From Tyzzerella sp. (lineage in GTDB: Bacteria > Bacillota > Clostridia > Lachnospirales > Lachnospiraceae): 64,000 bases of DNA. The number at the start of each line of letters is the position of its first letter. Within the stretch, counting starts at the first letter, position 1. Shown here in pieces: positions 16,278 to 27,200 of the stretch. The position numbers were made by a program, and so were the translations under genes. The stretch covers positions 85,062 through 149,061 of the forward strand of contig JAFQRJ010000006.1 of the NCBI GenBank assembly GCA_017410145.1, in the 5' to 3' direction. Under the pieces are notes generated by a model. The model was not told the DNA's origin and did not search any database. It worked only from the letters and a program-made list of their open reading frames with translations.

Positions 16278-18545
16278 TTGACAACTCAAAAGTTTAAAAT
16301 AACAGGTATGACGTGTGCTGCCTGCAGTAGTGCGGTAGAACGCGTGACGAGAAAAATGGAGGGTGTGTCAGAGAGTAACGTAAATCTTACGACAGCACTT
16401 TTAACCATTACTTATGATGAGGACAAGGTTACACCGGAGGCCATCATCAAGAAAGTGGACCGAGCAGGATTTGGTGCAGAACTCTTTGTTGAAAAAACGA
16501 AGAAAGAGAAAAAAGAAGAGGACGGAACTTCAGAAGAAGCAGTGAAAAAGACAAAACGCCGTCTTATCACCAACATTATTTTGTCGGTTCCATTACTTTA
16601 CATCTGCTTTGGACATATGCTGCCGATTACATTGCCACTTCCGGCATTTATGGATATGCACAAAGCGCCTCTTACATTTGCACTGGTGCAGATGGTGCTT
16701 ACTGTGGTTGTATTAATCAACGGGCGACAGTTCTATGTTGTGGGATTTAAGAGCCTATTTAAAGGCCATCCCAACATGGATTCCTTGGTGGCCCTAGGAA
16801 CAGGAAGTGCATTTTTATATAGCTTTGTGATGACATTATCTATACCGAACAATCCGACAAGTGTTCACAATTTGTACTATGAATCGGCGGCTGTTGTAGT
16901 GACTCTTGTTATGCTTGGAAAATACATGGAAGGACGAAGTAAGAATAAGACTTCCGAAGCAATTCGTAAACTGATGGAACTGGCGCCGGATACTGCAATT
17001 GTCCTTCGTGACGGAGAACAGATAGAGGTTCCCGTAGAACAGGTGGCAATAAATGAAAGAATTCTAATCAAACCGGGAAGCAGAATTCCGCTAGATGGTG
17101 TTGTGGTAGAAGGAGCCACCAGTGTGGATGAGTCAATGCTTACAGGGGAAAGTATTCCTGTGGAAAAAGTAACAAATGATGAAGTCTTTGGAGGAAGTGT
17201 CAACTATCAAGGGGCTGTGACCGTAAGAGTAACCCACGTTGGTTCAGACACCACTCTTTCAAAGATTGTAAAAATGATGGAGGATGCACAAGGCAAGAAG
17301 GCACCTATTTCCAAATTGGCAGACACAGTGGCAGGGTATTTTGTTCCGGTTGTTATGGTGATTGCATTGCTTGCGGCAATGATCTGGGCTATCGTACTTC
17401 CGGAGGTTCAGATAGCATTTATACTTACTATCTTTGTCTCAGTGCTTGTAATTGCATGTCCTTGTGCACTTGGACTTGCTACCCCAACTGCGATTATGGT
17501 TGGAACAGGACTGGGTGCAAATCATGGAATCCTCATCAAGAGTGGAGAAGCACTTGAAATCAGTCATAAAGTAAATGCAGTTGTGTTGGATAAAACGGGA
17601 ACCATTACTGAAGGGAAGCCGGCAGTTACGCGCATTGTCAGTCATGAAATTTTTGAAAATGAGCTGTTACAAATCGCTGCATCCTGTGAACAGGTGTCTG
17701 AGCATCCGTTAGGCCAGGCCATTGTCAATGATGCGAAGGAAAAAGGCTTAGAGCTTTTAAAAGTGTCAAAGTTCCAAAGCATCACCGGCCAGGGGATTGA
17801 GGCGACGATTGAAGGTAAGACATATTATATTGGAAATAAAAAGCTTTGCGTAGAGCAAGGAATTAATTTTGAAGAGTACGAGCAAGAAGCAATGGAGATT
17901 GCAAACCAAGGTCAGACGCCGATGTTTGTTGGATGTGATGGAAAAGTAATCGGTATTGTTTGCGTGGCAGATACGTTGAAAGAAACCAGTGCGGCTGCCA
18001 TTCGAAAAATCAAAGGCCTCGGCATTGAAGTCTACATGTTGACAGGAGATAACAAACTGACTGCCAACTATATTGGGGAAAAGGTTGGAGTGGACCATGT
18101 GATTGCTGAGGTACTTCCAAATGAGAAAGCATCTGTTGTGGAAGAACTGCAAAAAGAAGGAAAATGCGTTATGATGGTAGGAGATGGCATCAATGATGCG
18201 CCGGCTCTGGTACAGGCTAATGTGGGTGTTGCCATTGGAAGTGGAAGTGATATTGCACTAGATTCCGGCGATGTGGTGTTGATGAAATCAGACTTAAATG
18301 ATGTCTATAAAGCAATTAAACTTAGCAAGGCAACCATTCGAAACATCAAGCAGAATCTGTTCTGGGCATTTTTCTATAATGCATGCGGAATTCCATTGGC
18401 AGCAGGAGTGTTATACCCAATCAATGGCATGCTGCTTAGTCCGATTATTGGTGGATTTGCCATGTCTCTCAGTTCTGTTTGCGTGGTGAGTAATGCGTTG
18501 AGACTTCGCAGATGTAAATTAAATTCAGAGCCAATCTCGAAATAG
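16278..18545 (+). CDS. copA: copper-exporting P1B-type ATPase
   Basis: This 755-residue membrane ATPase pumps Cu(I) out of the cell. It carries one N-terminal heavy-metal domain with GMTCAAC (Cys 13 and 16), the P1B transport motif CPCALGLATPTA (about residue 393), the phosphorylation motif DKTGTITEG (about 438), SEHPLGQAI, and the ATP-hinge motif GDGINDAPAL (about 635). The start is TTG, 7 bases after AGGAGG. The gene lies behind a CsoR-like operator and is followed after 12 bases by a CopZ-like chaperone gene, so the pair should be copper-induced. Confidence 0.96.
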   Translation: MTTQKFKITGMTCAACSSAVERVTRKMEGVSESNVNLTTALLTITYDEDKVTPEAIIKKVDRAGFGAELFVEKTKKEKKEEDGTSEEAVKKTKRRLITNIILSVPLLYICFGHMLPITLPLPAFMDMHKAPLTFALVQMVLTVVVLINGRQFYVVGFKSLFKGHPNMDSLVALGTGSAFLYSFVMTLSIPNNPTSVHNLYYESAAVVVTLVMLGKYMEGRSKNKTSEAIRKLMELAPDTAIVLRDGEQIEVPVEQVAINERILIKPGSRIPLDGVVVEGATSVDESMLTGESIPVEKVTNDEVFGGSVNYQGAVTVRVTHVGSDTTLSKIVKMMEDAQGKKAPISKLADTVAGYFVPVVMVIALLAAMIWAIVLPEVQIAFILTIFVSVLVIACPCALGLATPTAIMVGTGLGANHGILIKSGEALEISHKVNAVVLDKTGTITEGKPAVTRIVSHEIFENELLQIAASCEQVSEHPLGQAIVNDAKEKGLELLKVSKFQSITGQGIEATIEGKTYYIGNKKLCVEQGINFEEYEQEAMEIANQGQTPMFVGCDGKVIGIVCVADTLKETSAAAIRKIKGLGIEVYMLTGDNKLTANYIGEKVGVDHVIAEVLPNEKASVVEELQKEGKCVMMVGDGINDAPALVQANVGVAIGSGSDIALDSGDVVLMKSDLNDVYKAIKLSKATIRNIKQNLFWAFFYNACGIPLAAGVLYPINGMLLSPIIGGFAMSLSSVCVVSNALRLRRCKLNSEPISK

Positions 18546-18557
18546 GAGGAAAATGAA

Positions 18558-18752
18558 ATGACAGTTATCAAAGTTGCAGATATGCATTGTGAAAAATGTG
18601 TATCCAGAATTACAAATCTTTTAACAGAGGAAGGATTGGATTTTTCTGTTAGTTTGGCGGACAAAACGGTGACCATCAATGGATGCGAACACTGTGTGAA
18701 AACCGCATTGGAGGCATTGGACGACCTTGGGTTTGAAGGGATTGTAGAGTAG
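18558..18752 (+). CDS. copZ: CopZ-like copper chaperone (HMA domain) with two CxxC motifs
   Basis: This 64-residue protein is a single heavy-metal-associated domain that would carry Cu(I) to CopA. The metal site MHCEKC (Cys 11 and 14) is where CopZ has its MxCxxC motif. Unusually, a second pair, GCEHC (Cys 43 and 46), occurs in the second half of the fold. AGGAGG precedes the start, and the gene lies 12 bases after copA in the same operon. The second CxxC could bind another ion or form disulfides. Confidence 0.85.
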   Translation: MTVIKVADMHCEKCVSRITNLLTEEGLDFSVSLADKTVTINGCEHCVKTALEALDDLGFEGIVE

Positions 18753-18776
18753 AGGGGGGCTAAAAGCCCCTCTTTG
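18751..18776 (+). terminator. terminator after copZ
   Basis: AGAGGGG.GC pairs with GCCCCTCT around a short loop and ends in TTTG. It overlaps the copZ stop codon. Confidence 0.8.
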
Positions 18777-18828
18777 CTTATGTTACGGGAAATATGACAG
18801 GAAATTTTACCCAATTTATCAGAAAACA

Positions 18829-18857
18829 TTGAAAAAAGCTGTAAAATGCTGTAGAAT
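18829..18857 (+). promoter_or_regulatory. promoter of NlpC/P60 hydrolase gene
   Basis: TTGAAA and TAGAAT are 17 bases apart, about 45 bases before the start codon. Confidence 0.6.
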
Positions 18858-18901
18858 ATAATTACTTATGGGGAGAGAAAATGATATAAAGGGGAGATAC
18901 C

Positions 18902-19960
18902 ATGAGAAAAATCCATAAAACGCTAATTCCGTTGTTATTGTTGGCAAGTGTATTTGCAACCAGTGTGTTTGCGGCACCAACCCAAAGTCAGTTGGAACAA
19001 CAAAAGAAACAGGCGGAGAAAGAGATGAAGTCACTTCAGGCAGAGTTAACAGAACTTATGACTGAGATCGATGTGACTGAGCGGAAATTGATTGCGACAG
19101 GGGAAGCAATCATCGATGCAACAGAACGTTTGGAAGAAGCGGAAGTAAATGAACAGAAACAGCATGACGATATGATGAAGCGTATCGTAGTCATGTACGA
19201 GACAGGCAATAGCAGCATGCTACAGATGATTATGGAAGCAGGTAGTATTGCCGAGATGTTGCAGAACATGGAGAACGTGCAGGCAGTTCATGAGTATGAC
19301 CGCAAGGCGCTGAATGAATATATTGCTGTCAAAGAAGAAATTGCCCAGTTAAAGGTTTCTTTGGAAGAGGAACAAGCTTCCTTGGAAAAGCTGCAGGCGA
19401 ACATGACGCAGAAGCAGAACGCGCTGGACAAAAAGATTGAAGATAAAAAAGCGGAAGTAGGCAACATTCAGGCACAGATTGATGATGCAATTCGAGTGGC
19501 TGCGGAAGAAGCAGAAAGAAAACGCAAGGAAGAGGAAGCACAAAAGGTTGTTATCAATAATTACAAGCCGACCGGCGACCAAAGCGTAGGTGATGCGATT
19601 GTGGCTGCGGCAAGAACCCAGCTTGGCGTGGATTATGAATGGGGTGGAACTAAACCATATAAAGGTTTGGATTGTTCGGGACTTACACAGTATTGCCATA
19701 TGGTTGTGGGCATTTCAATTCCACGTGTATCTTATGACCAGAGAGATAACGGGAAAAAAGTATGGAGTATCGGTGAGGGCACAACAGAGTCTTACGGTGT
19801 TTCGCTGGCCAAACCAGGTGATATTATTTGTTACTCTGGGCATGTGGGAATTTACATAGGAAATGAGAAAATGATACATGCGCCACATACAGGAGATGTA
19901 GTAAAAGTAGCAAGTGTATATATGAAAAAGGATATCCTCTCTATTAGAAGATATTGGTAG
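18902..19960 (+). CDS. secreted NlpC/P60 peptidoglycan hydrolase with CwlO-like coiled coil
   Basis: This 352-residue exported endopeptidase cuts peptide stems in peptidoglycan. A signal peptide (to about Ala 24, SVFAAP) is followed by a long coiled coil (about 27-200, rich in E, Q, K), as in CwlO/PcsB-type hydrolases activated through FtsEX. The C-terminal NlpC/P60 domain starts about residue 225. Its catalytic residues are Cys 258 in LDCSGLTQYC, His 314 in YSGHVGIYIG and His 326 in KMIHAPHTGD. It has its own promoter and a strong terminator, as expected for a monocistronic cell-growth hydrolase. Confidence 0.93.
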   Translation: MRKIHKTLIPLLLLASVFATSVFAAPTQSQLEQQKKQAEKEMKSLQAELTELMTEIDVTERKLIATGEAIIDATERLEEAEVNEQKQHDDMMKRIVVMYETGNSSMLQMIMEAGSIAEMLQNMENVQAVHEYDRKALNEYIAVKEEIAQLKVSLEEEQASLEKLQANMTQKQNALDKKIEDKKAEVGNIQAQIDDAIRVAAEEAERKRKEEEAQKVVINNYKPTGDQSVGDAIVAAARTQLGVDYEWGGTKPYKGLDCSGLTQYCHMVVGISIPRVSYDQRDNGKKVWSIGEGTTESYGVSLAKPGDIICYSGHVGIYIGNEKMIHAPHTGDVVKVASVYMKKDILSIRRYW

Positions 19961-19965
19961 ATAAC

Positions 19966-20007
19966 AAGGCTGTAGATTTGTTAACAAGCAAATCTATAGC
20001 CTGTTTT
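19966..20007 (+). terminator. terminator after NlpC/P60 gene
   Basis: AGGCTGTAGATTTG pairs with CAAATCTATAGCCT (14 bases, one G-U pair) around an 8-base loop, followed by GTTTT. Confidence 0.9.
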
Positions 20008-20058
20008 GTTGTAAATTTGCTCTACGCCTAGGAAGTGCAAAAAAACTTCCAAAAGTGC

Positions 20059-20088
20059 TTGCCAATATTAGGATATTTATGTTATACT
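20059..20088 (+). promoter_or_regulatory. promoter of rpsB-tsf
   Basis: TTGCCA and TATACT are 18 bases apart. The start site would be near 20095, giving a 100-base untranslated leader. The leader contains a GC-rich segment (20129-20155) able to pair CTGC...GCAG and TGCCC...GGGT, possibly a binding site for S2 autoregulation. Confidence 0.5.
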
Positions 20089-20196
20089 ACTCATGTTGCA
20101 AAAAAACACATATATGGTTATCTCTGCAGGTGCCCGAAAATGGGTGGCAGGGAAGGAAGTATATGGAAGAAAAAACCAAAAATGGAGGAGAGAGAA

Positions 20197-20991
20197 ATGA
20201 ACGTAATCTCAATGAAACAATTATTAGAAGCAGGTGTTCACTTTGGACATCAAACAAGAAGATGGAACCCTAAAATGGCTGAGTACATCTACACAGAAAG
20301 AAATGGTATTCATATCATTGACTTACAAAAATCTGTAGGTAAAGTAGATGAAGCTTACAAAGCAATCTTTGATGTAGCTGCTGAAGGTGGCACAATTCTT
20401 TTCGTAGGAACAAAGAAACAAGCTCAAGATGCTGTTAAGACAGAAGCTGAACGTTGTGGAATGTACTACGTAAGCGAAAGATGGTTAGGTGGTATGTTAA
20501 CCAACTTCAAAACAATCCAAGGTAGAATTAACCGCTTAAAAGATATCGAAAGAATGTCCGAAGATGGAACATTCGACGTATTACCTAAGAAAGAAGTTAT
20601 CGAACTTAGAAAAGAGTGGGAAAAACTTGAAAAGAACTTAGGCGGAATTAAAGAAATGAAGAAAGTTCCGGATGCAATCTTTGTAGTAGACCCTAAGAAA
20701 GAAAGAATCTGTATTCAAGAAGCACACACATTAGGAATTCCACTGATTGGTATCGCTGATACAAACTGTGACCCAGAAGAATTAGATTATGTAATTCCAG
20801 GTAATGATGATGCAATCAGAGCAGTAAAATTAATCGTTGCTAAAATGGCTGACGCAGTTATCGAAGCAAACCAAGGTGAAACAGCAGTTGAAGTTGTAGA
20901 AGCAATGGAAGAAGTTGCTGAGGTAGCTGAAGATGTTGTAGAAGAAGTAGTTGAAGAAGTAGTTGAAGAAGTAGAGGCTACAGAAGAATAA
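20197..20991 (+). CDS. rpsB: 30S ribosomal protein S2
   Basis: This 264-residue protein is part of the small ribosomal subunit. It begins [19 protein letters not shown] and shows [20 protein letters not shown], the S2 motif [29 protein letters not shown] and the end signature [14 protein letters not shown]. The last 30 residues are an acidic extension of repeated VVEE units, from 12-base coding repeats. ATG 20197 follows AGGAG by 6 bases; the frame is open upstream but that part lacks similarity. It forms an operon with tsf 36 bases downstream. Confidence 0.98.
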   Translation: MNVISMKQLLEAGVHFGHQTRRWNPKMAEYIYTERNGIHIIDLQKSVGKVDEAYKAIFDVAAEGGTILFVGTKKQAQDAVKTEAERCGMYYVSERWLGGMLTNFKTIQGRINRLKDIERMSEDGTFDVLPKKEVIELRKEWEKLEKNLGGIKEMKKVPDAIFVVDPKKERICIQEAHTLGIPLIGIADTNCDPEELDYVIPGNDDAIRAVKLIVAKMADAVIEANQGETAVEVVEAMEEVAEVAEDVVEEVVEEVVEEVEATEE

Positions 20992-21027
20992 TTACACTCT
21001 TATAAAGTAAAATTTGGAGGAAAAATC

Positions 21028-22101
21028 ATGGCAATTACAGCAAGTATGGTAAAAGAATTAAGAGAAATGACAGGCGCAGGTATGATGGACTGTAAAAAAG
21101 CTCTTACAGAAACAAACGGAGATATGGATGCAGCTGTTGAAGTGTTAAAGAAAAGCGGTGCAGCTAAAATGGCAAAGAAAGCTTCTCGTATTGCTGCTGA
21201 AGGTATCACACGTGTTGCATTCAATAACAATGAAGTAGTTGTTGCAGAAGTTAACTCTGAAACAGACTTCGTTGCAAAGAACGAATTATTCCAAACATTT
21301 GTACAGTTAGTAGCTGACACAGCACTTGTTTCTGGCTTAAATGGTGGTAAGAACGGTGAAGATGTAGAAGCTCTTCTTGAAATGAATGGTCTTAAGGATG
21401 AATTAATCGAAAAAACTGCTACAATCGGAGAAAAAATATCTGTGCGTAGATTTGAAAAAGTTTCTGGAGAATGTGTGGCTAGCTACCTTCATGCGGGTGG
21501 TAAGATTGGTGTAATCATTGCAGCAGATGGTGCAGCAGATGTTAAAGAAGCACTTACAAACGTTGCTATGCAGGTTGCAGCTATGAAACCAGAGTATATC
21601 AGCAGAGATGATATTGATGAAGCAAGCCTTGCAAAAATCAGGGAAATCATTGTTGAATCTTCATTAAACGATCCAGCAAACCTTCCAAAACCAGTTTTAA
21701 ATGATTTGATCAACAAAGCATGCGCAGAAAAGATTTGGAGCGATGAAGATATTGCTACTTATGAAGAACAGAAGAATAATAAGTATTTATTCAACTTCCT
21801 TTCAGATGAAGCAAAGGCTGCACTTGTAACTTTAGCTATGGCAGACAAAGAAAATATCATGGCAAATAAGATTTTTAACGGTGCAATTGAGGGTCGTGTA
21901 TCTAAGCAATTAAAAGATATCTGCTTATTAGACCAAACATATGTAAGAGCAGAAGATGGAAAACAAACTGTTGCTGCATACCTTAAATCTGTAAATAGTG
22001 CCCTTGTAATCAAGAGCGTAGTTCGTTTCGAAGTAGGCGAAGGTATGGAAAAGAAAGTTGATGACTTTGCAGCAGAAGTTGCAGCTCAGGCAGGAAACTA
22101 A
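21028..22101 (+). CDS. tsf: elongation factor Ts
   Basis: This 357-residue guanine-nucleotide exchange factor recharges EF-Tu. The N-terminal UBA-like domain is VKELREMTGAGMMDCKKAL, followed by the core motif EVNSETDFVAKN. The core is longer than in many species: two segments around residues 85-110 and 240-290 extend it beyond the common length of roughly 290-310. It starts after TTGGAGG, 36 bases from rpsB, and ends before a strong terminator. Confidence 0.97.
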   Translation: MAITASMVKELREMTGAGMMDCKKALTETNGDMDAAVEVLKKSGAAKMAKKASRIAAEGITRVAFNNNEVVVAEVNSETDFVAKNELFQTFVQLVADTALVSGLNGGKNGEDVEALLEMNGLKDELIEKTATIGEKISVRRFEKVSGECVASYLHAGGKIGVIIAADGAADVKEALTNVAMQVAAMKPEYISRDDIDEASLAKIREIIVESSLNDPANLPKPVLNDLINKACAEKIWSDEDIATYEEQKNNKYLFNFLSDEAKAALVTLAMADKENIMANKIFNGAIEGRVSKQLKDICLLDQTYVRAEDGKQTVAAYLKSVNSALVIKSVVRFEVGEGMEKKVDDFAAEVAAQAGN

Positions 22102-22124
22102 TTCTAATAATAAAAATAGTTAAT

Positions 22125-22165
22125 AAAACGTCGAAAACACACGAGTTTTCGGCGTTTTTCTTTTT
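22125..22165 (+). terminator. terminator of rpsB-tsf
   Basis: AACGTCGAAAAC pairs with GTTTTCGGCGTT (one G-U pair) around a 6-base loop, followed by TTTCTTTTTTT. Confidence 0.95.
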
Positions 22166-22168
22166 TTG

Positions 22169-22196
22169 TTGAAGATTTGGTGAGTTTTGGTATAAT
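22169..22196 (+). promoter_or_regulatory. promoter of Na/Pi transporter gene
   Basis: TTGAAG and a perfect TATAAT are 16 bases apart, with an extended -10 TGG directly before the TATAAT. Confidence 0.75.
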
Positions 22197-22246
22197 AGGT
22201 AGTGACTGAGAAGGCAAGAGACTTATTGCGACAAAGGAGAAAAAAC

Positions 22247-24046
22247 ATGAATACTATTATGATAGCAATTAAACTTTTGGGCGGTTTAGCCATGTTCCTT
22301 TATGGTATGGAAGTTATGGGAGATGGTTTAAAACAAGGTTCCGGTACAGCACTTAAAAATGTTTTGGGAAAATTGACACAAAATGTATTCTTAGGTCTGC
22401 TTACGGGTACTTTGGTAACGGCTATTATTCAAAGTTCCACAGCTACTATCGTATTGACAGTAGGTCTTATTGGAGCAGGCGTGCTTAATCTTAGACAAGC
22501 TGTTAGTATTGTATTGGGTGCGAACATTGGTACTACCGTAACGGCACAGATTATCAGGCTTATGGATATTGAATCCTCAGAAGGTTCCATTTTAAGCTTT
22601 TTTAAACCTGACACACTTGCACCGATTGCATTGATTATCGGTATCGTATTTATCATGTTTATTAAACAAGAAAAAACAAAAAATGTAGGAACAATCGCTC
22701 TTGGTTTTGGAGTACTCTTTACCGGATTGATGTCTATGACGGCGGCAGTTGATCCATTGGCAGAATCGCAGGCATTTGTAGATATCCTTTCTTATTTTAG
22801 CGATATACCGGTTTTAGGTATCTTTACAGGATTGGTGCTTACCGTGATTATACAGAGTTCTTCTGCGATGGTAGGTATCCTACAAGCGCTGTCATCTACA
22901 GGTGTGATTACTTTTGAATTAGTATATCCGATGATTATGGGTATCAACCTTGGTACTTGCGTGACTACAGCTATGGTATGTTCCATTGGTTCGTCAAAGG
23001 ATGCAAAACGTACTGGTGTAGTACACATTGTATTTAATACAATCGGAACCATTTTATTTATGATTGCAATGACAATTATCCGCATGTGTGGTGGTTTCCC
23101 TGGGCTATGGGAGAGCGTATCAGATAGCGGAGCAATAGCGAATTTCCAAACTGTATTCAACTTGATTACAGCTGTTGTATTACTGCCATTTACCAATCTA
23201 CTAGTAAAGATTGCCTGCAAATTTGTGAAGGATGATGAGAAAGAAGAAACAACTTATCCGGAGTTGGCTGTTTTGGATAGCAAACTTATGATTGCACCAA
23301 CTCTTGCTTTAAACGAAGTAAGAAAAGTTGTTGTTGATATGGCTATTGCTGCCAAAGACAATATAGCAAGAAGCGTGAAACAGTATGAAAAATATAGTAG
23401 TAAGCGAAGCGCGGAAATCTTTGCGTTTGAGGAACGTCTGGACTGCTTTACAGACAGTGCGGATAACTACTTGATTGCATTGTCTCAAAACATAGAGTCA
23501 GAGAATGACAACCGTCAACGAAATGTATTAATGCAGTGTATTCGTGATATTGAACGTATCGGTGACTATGCAACCAATCTGGATGAAATGGCACAGAAAA
23601 TGCATGAAAACGGTTACAACTTTTCAGATGGAGCGAAGAGGGAGTTGTCCATTCTTACGGATGCTGTACAGGAGATTCTCCGCTTGACAGTAGAAGCACT
23701 TGAAAATGACAGTGATTACATTACAAGACGTATTGAACCTCTGGAAGAAGTAATTGATGATATGGTATTGCTTTTGAAAGATAAGCACACAGCAAGACTT
23801 TGTCAGGGAATATGTTCCATAGATTCAGGACTGATATTTATGGATATTCTTACTTATTATGAGCGTACAGCAGACCAATGTTCAAGTATTGCTATGTTAA
23901 TTCTTTCCAAGAATAATGAAGCTATTATGAAGAATCACCATATATATTTACAGGAATTACATGAATCGACAGATCAATCTTATCTTGCAGAGCAGGAAAA
24001 TCGCCGAGCACAGTATCTTGTACCATTAGAACAAATTAATCTATAA
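22247..24046 (+). CDS. Na/Pi cotransporter family protein with PhoU-like C-terminus
   Basis: This 599-residue protein should take up phosphate with sodium or regulate phosphate flux. The N-terminal half has about nine membrane segments and the two inverted QSS repeats typical of the family: IIQSSTATIVLTVGLIGAG and IIQSSSAMVGILQALSSTG. The C-terminal 230 residues form a helical PhoU-like domain (MQCIRDIERIGDYATNLDEM and YYERTADQCSSIAMLIL). ATG 22247 follows AGGAG by 7 bases; an upstream GTG at 22202 would lie at the predicted transcription start and is rejected. It is monocistronic between a promoter and a terminator. Confidence 0.95.
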   Translation: MNTIMIAIKLLGGLAMFLYGMEVMGDGLKQGSGTALKNVLGKLTQNVFLGLLTGTLVTAIIQSSTATIVLTVGLIGAGVLNLRQAVSIVLGANIGTTVTAQIIRLMDIESSEGSILSFFKPDTLAPIALIIGIVFIMFIKQEKTKNVGTIALGFGVLFTGLMSMTAAVDPLAESQAFVDILSYFSDIPVLGIFTGLVLTVIIQSSSAMVGILQALSSTGVITFELVYPMIMGINLGTCVTTAMVCSIGSSKDAKRTGVVHIVFNTIGTILFMIAMTIIRMCGGFPGLWESVSDSGAIANFQTVFNLITAVVLLPFTNLLVKIACKFVKDDEKEETTYPELAVLDSKLMIAPTLALNEVRKVVVDMAIAAKDNIARSVKQYEKYSSKRSAEIFAFEERLDCFTDSADNYLIALSQNIESENDNRQRNVLMQCIRDIERIGDYATNLDEMAQKMHENGYNFSDGAKRELSILTDAVQEILRLTVEALENDSDYITRRIEPLEEVIDDMVLLLKDKHTARLCQGICSIDSGLIFMDILTYYERTADQCSSIAMLILSKNNEAIMKNHHIYLQELHESTDQSYLAEQENRRAQYLVPLEQINL

Positions 24047-24055
24047 AATACATAC

Positions 24056-24088
24056 CAAGACCGCAGGGAAGTCCTTGTGGTCTTTTTT
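24056..24088 (+). terminator. terminator after Na/Pi transporter gene
   Basis: AAGACCGCAGG pairs imperfectly with CCTTGTGGTCTT and is followed by TTTTTAT. Confidence 0.8.
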
Positions 24089-24208
24089 ATACATTTAATC
24101 AAAAAAGATTATGAAAAAAATATTAAATAATTATAACTCCCTTTTATAGGTAAATAATATGGAGTATAATGGAAAAACAAGAATAAAAGTAGAGGTGTGA
24201 AAAAGTAT

Positions 24209-27200
24209 ATGTTACAAATTAAAAACATAACGAAACGATATAAAACAGGAGACTTGGTTCAAGATGCATTAAAGGATGTCAGCTTGAACTTTCGAGATAA
24301 TGAGTTTGTGTCTGTTTTAGGACCTTCCGGTTCGGGGAAGACTACATTGCTCAATATTATTGGAGGATTAGACCGTTACGATAGTGGGGATTTGATTATC
24401 AATCATGTTTCCACAAAGAATTATAAGGACAGAGACTGGGATTCTTATCGTAATCATACCATTGGATTTGTGTTTCAGAGTTACAATCTGATTATGCATC
24501 AGACCGTTTTGTCGAACGTCGAACTAGCCTTAACAATAGGGGGAATATCAAAGAGAGAACGAAAGGAAAGGGCACTGAAAGCACTGGATGAAGTGGGATT
24601 AAAAGAGCAGGCTCACAAAAAGCCAAATCAGATGTCGGGCGGACAGATGCAAAGAGTGGCAATTGCCAGAGCCCTTGTAAATAATCCGGATATCTTGCTT
24701 GCAGACGAACCGACAGGTGCACTGGATACCGAGACCAGCGTACAGGTTATGGAACTGCTGAAAAAAGTTGCAAAGGACCGTTTGGTTATTATGGTTACGC
24801 ACAATCCGGAATTGGCGGAGGAGTATTCTACGCGTATTGTAAAGTTAAAAGACGGTAAGGTTACAGATGACTCAGACCCATTCCTATTAAATGTCAAGGA
24901 TTTGGAAGAGCCAAGACATAAGAATCTGGGAAAAGCGAAGATGTCAATTTTTACTGCATTGGCTCTCAGTTTCAACAATCTGTTGACCAAGAAAGCTCGC
25001 ACCATATTGACCGCATTTGCCGGTTCTATCGGTATTATTGGGATTGCATTGATTTTATCCTTATCGACCGGTTTTCAGAATTATATTGACAAGATTCAGG
25101 AAGACACCTTAACGTCTTATCCGCTGACGGTTACATCTGAGACAGCGGATACTACATCCATGCTTCTTTCCATGGTTTCAGAGAAAGGGGAAAGCACAGG
25201 GAAGGATTCTGTTCGGGAAAGACAGTATATTAGCAATATGTTCTCCAAGATTGGAACTAACGATTTAACTTCCTTTAAAAAACATTTGGAAAAGAACCAC
25301 GAAGAAGTGGGAGAGATGGTGAATCTGATTAAATACCAATATAGTGTAAGCCCTATGGTTTATACGGTTGATTGTAATGAGGAGATTACCCAGCTGAATC
25401 CTAGTACCATGTTGTCTTCTATGATGGGAACCAGTTCTTCTATGACCACTACGTCAGGAATGAGTTCATCCATTTTCACGGAAATGTTGGATGACCCGGA
25501 AACCATTCAGGCCCAATACGATGTGCTTGCAGGAAGATGGCCGAAAAAATATGATGAGTTGATTTTGGTTCTGCCGGAGCCGAATGGAATTACGGATTTG
25601 CTTGTTTATAGTCTTGGCCTTCGCGATGACAAGGAATTAACAGATATGATTTCTAAAATCATGGCGGGAGAAAAGGTGGAAGAAGCCAATGAACCGTTGG
25701 AATGGACCTATGAAGAATTGATGGATTTACCGCTTAAATTAGTAAATCCAACGGATAAATATAAGTATAACGAAAACTACAATGTATATGAAGATATGTC
25801 CACAGATGCAGAGTTTATGCAGGAAGTGTATGACAAGTCATTGGATTTGAAGATTGTCGGGGTGGTTTGTTCCAAAGACGGAAATGCCGCAGGCAGTATG
25901 ATGGCCGGAGTGAGCTATACTAAGGAATTAACGGAATATGTGATTGAACAGGCTTCGGAATCGGAAATCGTAGAAAAGCAGTTGGCGGACAGAGAAGTTG
26001 ATGTATTCAGTGGAAAACGCTTTGATGATGAAAGTCAAGAAGCGGGATTAGATTTTCAAGATATGATTTCAGTTGACACTGAAATGCTTTCATCAGCATT
26101 TGGAACCACTGTTACTGAGAAAGATATTTCCGATATGACACAGGGTTATATCGGAGAAATTTCAAAGGCCATTACTGCTGATAATACGAAAGCAAAGCAA
26201 GTGGTTAGCGAAACGTTTGTGACTTTTGCGAGTGATATGCTAAACGAATATATCAAAGCAAATGCCAATCCGCTGACGGGCATTGCAACCATCAGGATGT
26301 CACAGATAGACGGTGTGGTTGATGCATTTATGGCAAAGGAATCCAGTCAACAGGCATTGGCAGATTTAGAGGTGGCATATTTGGTACCGAAGGCAAGCTA
26401 TCAGACGATGTATACCGGATTTTTAAAGGGAATGCTGCAGGGCGCTATTGCAGTTCAGAATACGTCGAAGCCAGATGAAACACCGGATAGTGACGTGACA
26501 GGTGGTGAACTCCCGGATGAGATAGAGGGAACAGGAAGTACAACGGTACAAGAGATGCAGACAAGGGAAGGTACCGGTCAAGGAGAACAAGTACAGGATA
26601 TGACGGGAATGTTGCATGCATCTGCAGTAGAAAGCATAGTGGCGGGAGTTGTTTCACAAGAGGCCATAGCCACCACAATTGACCAACTTGCAACCGGAAT
26701 GACAGAAGCAGTAATGCAAAAGACTATTCTCTCCAAAGTAGGGGAATTAAGTGGGAAATTAGTGAGCACGGTTGCAACTTCTTTCAATGTAGACCAAGAG
26801 AAAATTGCCGGGGCTTTTAAGTTTGATATGACAGAGGAAGAATTAACACGTCTGATGCAAACTATGACAGCACGCAGTGTAGAGAAAAATGCAGATACGA
26901 ACTTACTGTCGCTAGGTTTCCAGGAGATAGATAAACCCACTGCAATTTCCTTCTATTTCAAAGATTTCGAGTCCAAGGAGAGATTTATTGATTTCTTAGA
27001 GAAATATAATAATAAGATGGAAAAAGAAGACGATGAGAAGGTGATTAAATACACGGATCTCACAGGCATCTTGATGTCTTCGGTGAAAACAATTGTGGAC
27101 AGTGTAAGTTATGTATTGATTGCATTCGTAAGTATTTCTCTGATTGTTTCTTCAATTATGATAGGTATTATCACGTATATTTCTGTGTTGGAGCGTACAA

